Positions 61,013 through 64,000 of a DNA stretch of 64,000 bases are shown one piece after another. Under the pieces are notes generated by a model. That model saw only the letters and a list, made by a program, of their open reading frames with translations. It had not been told where the DNA came from and made no database searches. Source of the stretch: Candidatus Aminicenantota bacterium (GTDB lineage: Bacteria; Acidobacteriota; Aminicenantia; Aminicenantales; Saccharicenantaceae); assembly GCA_017999365.1 (NCBI GenBank), contig JAGNLW010000006.1, positions 1 through 64,000 on the forward strand, read 5' to 3'. The position numbers and the translations under genes were made by a program. Position 1 is the stretch's first letter. Each line of letters starts with the position of its first letter.

Positions 61013-62059
61013 ATGGCCAGCCTGAAGGACCGGGTCGAAGGTCTCAGGAAGGCGTTCGAGGAGGAGCTCCCCAAGGCCGGCGACGCCCGGTCCCTCGAGG
61101 AGCTCCGGACGGCGTACCTGAGCCGCAAGAAGGGACACGTCACCCTTCTGTTCGAGGACCTGAAGTCCGCCCCGGCCGAGGACCGGCGCGAGGCCGGGCG
61201 CCTGATCAACGAGCTCAAATCCCTCGTCCAGGACGGCCTGGACGCCGCCGACGCCCGCCTCCGCGAGGCGGGCGCGGACGCCGCCAAGTCCGCCGCCCGG
61301 CCCGACCTGACCCTGCCGGGCCGCAAGCGCTACGTCGGGACCCCCCACCCCCTGACCCAGTTCCAGGAGCGCATCGAGGCCGTCTTCACGGGCATGGGCT
61401 TCAGTGTCGAGGAGGGGCCGGAGATCGAGACCGACTACTACAACTTCGAGGCCCTCAACTTCCCGCCCCACCACCCGGCCCGCGACAAGTGGGACACCCT
61501 GTTCATCAAGGGCGACCTGCTCCTCCGGACGCACACCTCGCCGGTCCAGGTCCGGGTCATGGAGCGGTCCAAGCCGCCCATCCGCATCATCTGCCCCGGC
61601 CGGGTCTTCCGCCACGAGACGCCGGACCCGACCCACCTGCCGATGTTCCTGCAGGTCGAGGGCCTGGTCGTCGACGAGGGCGTCACCTTCGCCCACCTCA
61701 AGGGCACGCTCGAGCACTTCATCCGGGCCCTGCTCGGCGAGAAGCTCAAGGTCCGCTTCCGGCCGAGCTTCTTCCCCTTCACCGAGCCCTCCGCCGAGGT
61801 CGACGTCGAATGCCTCGTCTGCGGCGGCCGGGACGCCGCCTGCCGCGTCTGCGGCGGCACGGGCTGGAAGGAGATCCTGGGCTCGGGCATGGTCCACCCC
61901 CAGGTCCTCAAGAACGTCAACATCGACCCGGAGAAGTACTCCGGCTGGGCCTTCGGCCTCGGCATCGACCGCACGGCCATGCTGGCCCTCGGCATCCCCG
62001 AGATGCGCCACTTCTACGAGAACGACCTGAGGTTCCTCAGGCAATTCGGGGCCGCATGA
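61013..62059 (+). CDS. pheS: Phenylalanyl-tRNA synthetase alpha subunit
   Basis: 348 residues. An N-terminal coiled coil binds tRNA-Phe. The class II core includes HPLTQFQERIEAVFTGMGF, THTSPVQVRVM and RVFRHETPDPTHLPMF, and ends with GLGIDRTAMLALGIPE. A CxxC-x(6)-CxxC insert (CLVCGGRDAACRVC, about residues 266-279) looks like a small zinc site, seen in some but not all PheS. It starts 8 bp after rplT and overlaps pheT by 4 bp. Confidence 0.97.
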   Translation: MASLKDRVEGLRKAFEEELPKAGDARSLEELRTAYLSRKKGHVTLLFEDLKSAPAEDRREAGRLINELKSLVQDGLDAADARLREAGADAAKSAARPDLTLPGRKRYVGTPHPLTQFQERIEAVFTGMGFSVEEGPEIETDYYNFEALNFPPHHPARDKWDTLFIKGDLLLRTHTSPVQVRVMERSKPPIRIICPGRVFRHETPDPTHLPMFLQVEGLVVDEGVTFAHLKGTLEHFIRALLGEKLKVRFRPSFFPFTEPSAEVDVECLVCGGRDAACRVCGGTGWKEILGSGMVHPQVLKNVNIDPEKYSGWAFGLGIDRTAMLALGIPEMRHFYENDLRFLRQFGAA

Positions 62060-64000
62060 AGATCTCCCTGGACTGGCTCAAGGACTACGTCGACACCGGC
62101 CTCGGCCGCGACGAGACGGCCGAGCGCCTGACCATGATCGGCCTCGTGCCCGAGACCGTCGAGGACCGGGACGGCGACGCCGTGCTCGACCTCGAGACCT
62201 ACGCCAACCGGCCCGACACGCTCGGCCACCTCGGCGTGGCCCGGGAGCTGGCGGCCCTGCTCGCGAAGCCCCTGCTCTCGCCGGACTGGCCGCTCGTCGA
62301 GCTCCCCGAGGCCACGGCCGACGTCGCCGACGTCCAGATCGCGGCCGAGGCCCTCTGCCCCCGGTACTGCGGCCTGGTCGTCCGGGGCGTCCCCGTCGGC
62401 CCGTCGCCCGACTGGCTGCGGCGCCGCCTCGAGGCCATGGGCCTCAAACCCATCAACACGGTCGTCGACGTCTCCAACTACGTCCTCTTCGCCACGGCCC
62501 AGCCCATCCACACCTTCGACCTCGGGCGCATCGGCGGCGGCCGCATCGTCGTCCGCAAGGCCAAGCGGGGCGAGACGCTCGTCGACCTCGACGGGCGGAC
62601 CCTCGAGCTCAAGCCCGACATGCTCGTCATCGCCGACGAGTCCCGGCCGGTGGCCCTGGCCGGGGTCATCGGCGGCCAGGCCTCCGGCATCACGGCGGCG
62701 ACCCGCGACGTCTTCATCGAGAGCGCCCACTTCGACCCCGTCTCCATCCGGCGGACGGCCAAGGCCCTCGGCCTTTCGACCGACGCCTCCTACCGGTTCG
62801 AGCGCGGCAGCGACGTCTCCTTCGCCCCCGAGGCCGCCCGGATGGCCGCTTCGCTCCTCTGCCGCCTGGGCGGCAGGGCCACCCGCGGCCTCATCGACCG
62901 CTATCCCCGGCCGCCCAAGCCCGTCACCGTCCGCCTGCGGCCGCGCCGCGTGGCCGAGCTCCTCGGCGTCGACGTGCCCGAGGACTTCGTGGCCGGCCTG
63001 CTCGGCCGCCTGGGCTTCCGGACCGACATGTCCCACCGGGGCGCCTGGCGCGTCCAGGTCCCGGCCTTCCGCGTCGACGTGGCCGGCGAGGCCGACCTCA
63101 TCGAGGAGATCGCCCGCTTCTACGGCTACGACCGCATCCCCTCGGCCCTGACCCCGGTCGACACCTTCCCGCCGCCCGTCGACCGGCGGCGGGACCGCCG
63201 CGTCCGGGTCCGCGAGACCCTGCTCGGCCAGGGCTTCGACGAGGCCATCAACGAGAGCTTCGCCGACCCCGAGCGCGAGGCGGCCGCCCGCAGCGGGCGG
63301 ACGCCCGTCGGCATCCAGAACCCCATCTCCGTCCGGCACTCCGTCCTGCGGACGACGCTCATCCCCGGGCTCCTCGGCAACGCCGCCTGGAACCTCAACC
63401 GCGGCCTCGAGGGCGTCCACCTCTTCGAGCTGGGCCACGTCTATTATTGGGAGGACGAGGACAGGCACCGCGAGGGCTGCCACCTCGGCCTCGTCTCGAC
63501 CGGCCTGGTGCCCGGGGCCGGCTGGGCCGCCCCGGCGGCGGAGACGGATTTCTACGTCCTCAAGGGCGCCGTCGAGGCCCTCTGCGAGGCCCTGCGGGTC
63601 GAGCCCGTGGACTTCGCCGGGACCTCCGGCGGCCCCGATTACTTCGAGCCCGGCCGGGCCCTGGACGTGCTCTACAAAGGCCAGGCCGTCGGCCGCCTGG
63701 GCGCCCTGCGCCGCGACCTGGCCGCCTCGGCCTCGATCGAGCGGCCGGTCTACGCCGCCGAGATCGACCTCGAAGCCCTGTTCGGCAAGACGCCGCGGCC
63801 GTTCCAGTTCGTGCCCGTGCCCAAGCTGCCGGGCGTCGTCCGCGACCTGTCCGTCGTCGTCGACGCCGGCGTCCCGTACGCCGAGGTCGCCCGCGTCCTC
63901 GGCCGCCTCAACCAGCCCCTGCTCGAGAGCTTCGAGCTCGTCGACCGCTTCGCCGGCGGGTCGCTCGCGGAGGGACGGGTCAGCCTGACCGTGCGCTTCC
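62056..64000 (+). CDS. pheT: Phenylalanyl-tRNA synthetase beta subunit, partial (3' end outside window), short form
   Basis: 648 codons are present. It starts MKISLDWLKDYVDTGLGRDE but moves straight from TMIGLVPETVEDRDGDAVLD to the B1/B2 segment LETYANRPDTLGHLGVAREL, so the EMAP-type tRNA-binding domain (about 110 residues, usually with VGKVLEVEPHPNAD) is missing. The editing B3/B4 domain (NTVVDVSNYVLFATAQPIHTF) and B5 follow. The class II-like core and the beginning of the FDX-ACB domain (KLPGVVRDLSVVV) are present. About 20-30 residues are lost at the edge. Confidence 0.95.
   Translation, partial: MKISLDWLKDYVDTGLGRDETAERLTMIGLVPETVEDRDGDAVLDLETYANRPDTLGHLGVARELAALLAKPLLSPDWPLVELPEATADVADVQIAAEALCPRYCGLVVRGVPVGPSPDWLRRRLEAMGLKPINTVVDVSNYVLFATAQPIHTFDLGRIGGGRIVVRKAKRGETLVDLDGRTLELKPDMLVIADESRPVALAGVIGGQASGITAATRDVFIESAHFDPVSIRRTAKALGLSTDASYRFERGSDVSFAPEAARMAASLLCRLGGRATRGLIDRYPRPPKPVTVRLRPRRVAELLGVDVPEDFVAGLLGRLGFRTDMSHRGAWRVQVPAFRVDVAGEADLIEEIARFYGYDRIPSALTPVDTFPPPVDRRRDRRVRVRETLLGQGFDEAINESFADPEREAAARSGRTPVGIQNPISVRHSVLRTTLIPGLLGNAAWNLNRGLEGVHLFELGHVYYWEDEDRHREGCHLGLVSTGLVPGAGWAAPAAETDFYVLKGAVEALCEALRVEPVDFAGTSGGPDYFEPGRALDVLYKGQAVGRLGALRRDLAASASIERPVYAAEIDLEALFGKTPRPFQFVPVPKLPGVVRDLSVVVDAGVPYAEVARVLGRLNQPLLESFELVDRFAGGSLAEGRVSLTVRF

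Overview
This is a GC-rich bacterial chromosome segment, densely packed with housekeeping genes. Gene starts and stops often overlap as ATGA or GTGA. It has no rRNA, prophage, insertion sequence or CRISPR array. Gene content (an 11-gene membrane complex with a hydrogenase-type catalytic pair, etfBA, a DUF362/polyferredoxin pair, carbamate kinase with a COG2403-type protein, an archaeal-type phosphoglycerate mutase) fits an anaerobic, probably fermentative, diderm-type bacterium. LolB-like, IspE and GmhB-like genes suggest an outer envelope. I lean towards Acidobacteriota/Aminicenantes-like lineages, but that is an impression from gene style, not a phylogenetic result.

Layout. 1-1.8 kb (minus): partial ispE, a LolB-like lipoprotein and two tiny membrane proteins. 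1.9-6.5 kb (plus): an exported MEMO-AMMECR1 fusion, an FmdB zinc ribbon, gmhB and a bifunctional Rel; rpmB converges on rel. 6.8-10.7 kb: two lipoproteins, then dnaA-dnaN with TTTTCCACA boxes before dnaA and an AT-rich tract between dnaA and dnaN, which I read as the replication origin. 10.7-20.1 kb (minus): one operon for an 11-subunit NuoABCDHIJKLMN-like complex that has no NADH module and whose NuoD-like subunit keeps both CxxC pairs of a [NiFe] hydrogenase. 20.3-24.5 kb: a GNAT-like protein, then polA with an apparent CTG start and a small unknown gene. 24.6-32 kb (plus): yceD-rpmF-plsX-fabG-acpP-fabF, etfBA and a secreted PDZ protein with a degenerate protease domain. 32-37.1 kb (minus): amidase, DUF362, polyferredoxin and apgM, the last flanked by palindromic repeats. 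37.2-42.3 kb (plus): guaA and dnaE. 42.3-42.9 kb: a toxin-antitoxin pair. 43-51.7 kb (plus): pseudo-receiver, valS, birA, coaX, an unknown gene, rnr and a SelB C-terminal-like protein without GTPase. 51.7-57.8 kb (minus): a 701-residue unknown protein, argF, arcC, a COG2403-type protein, then a small basic protein and a YfcE-like phosphoesterase. 57.9-64 kb (plus): tRNA-Val and thrS-infC-rpmI-rplT-pheS-pheT (pheT runs off the window).

Themes. Replication (dnaA, dnaN, dnaE, polA), translation (ValRS, ThrRS, PheRS, IF3, five ribosomal proteins) and lipid synthesis dominate. The least ordinary items are the hydrogenase-like complex, the orphan SelB tail, the 701-residue protein co-transcribed with carbamate metabolism genes, minimal aminoacyl-tRNA synthetases (ThrRS without TGS, PheT without its N-terminal tRNA-binding domain), two genes whose -10 box sits exactly 6 nt before the ATG (likely leaderless), and a three-member palindromic repeat family.
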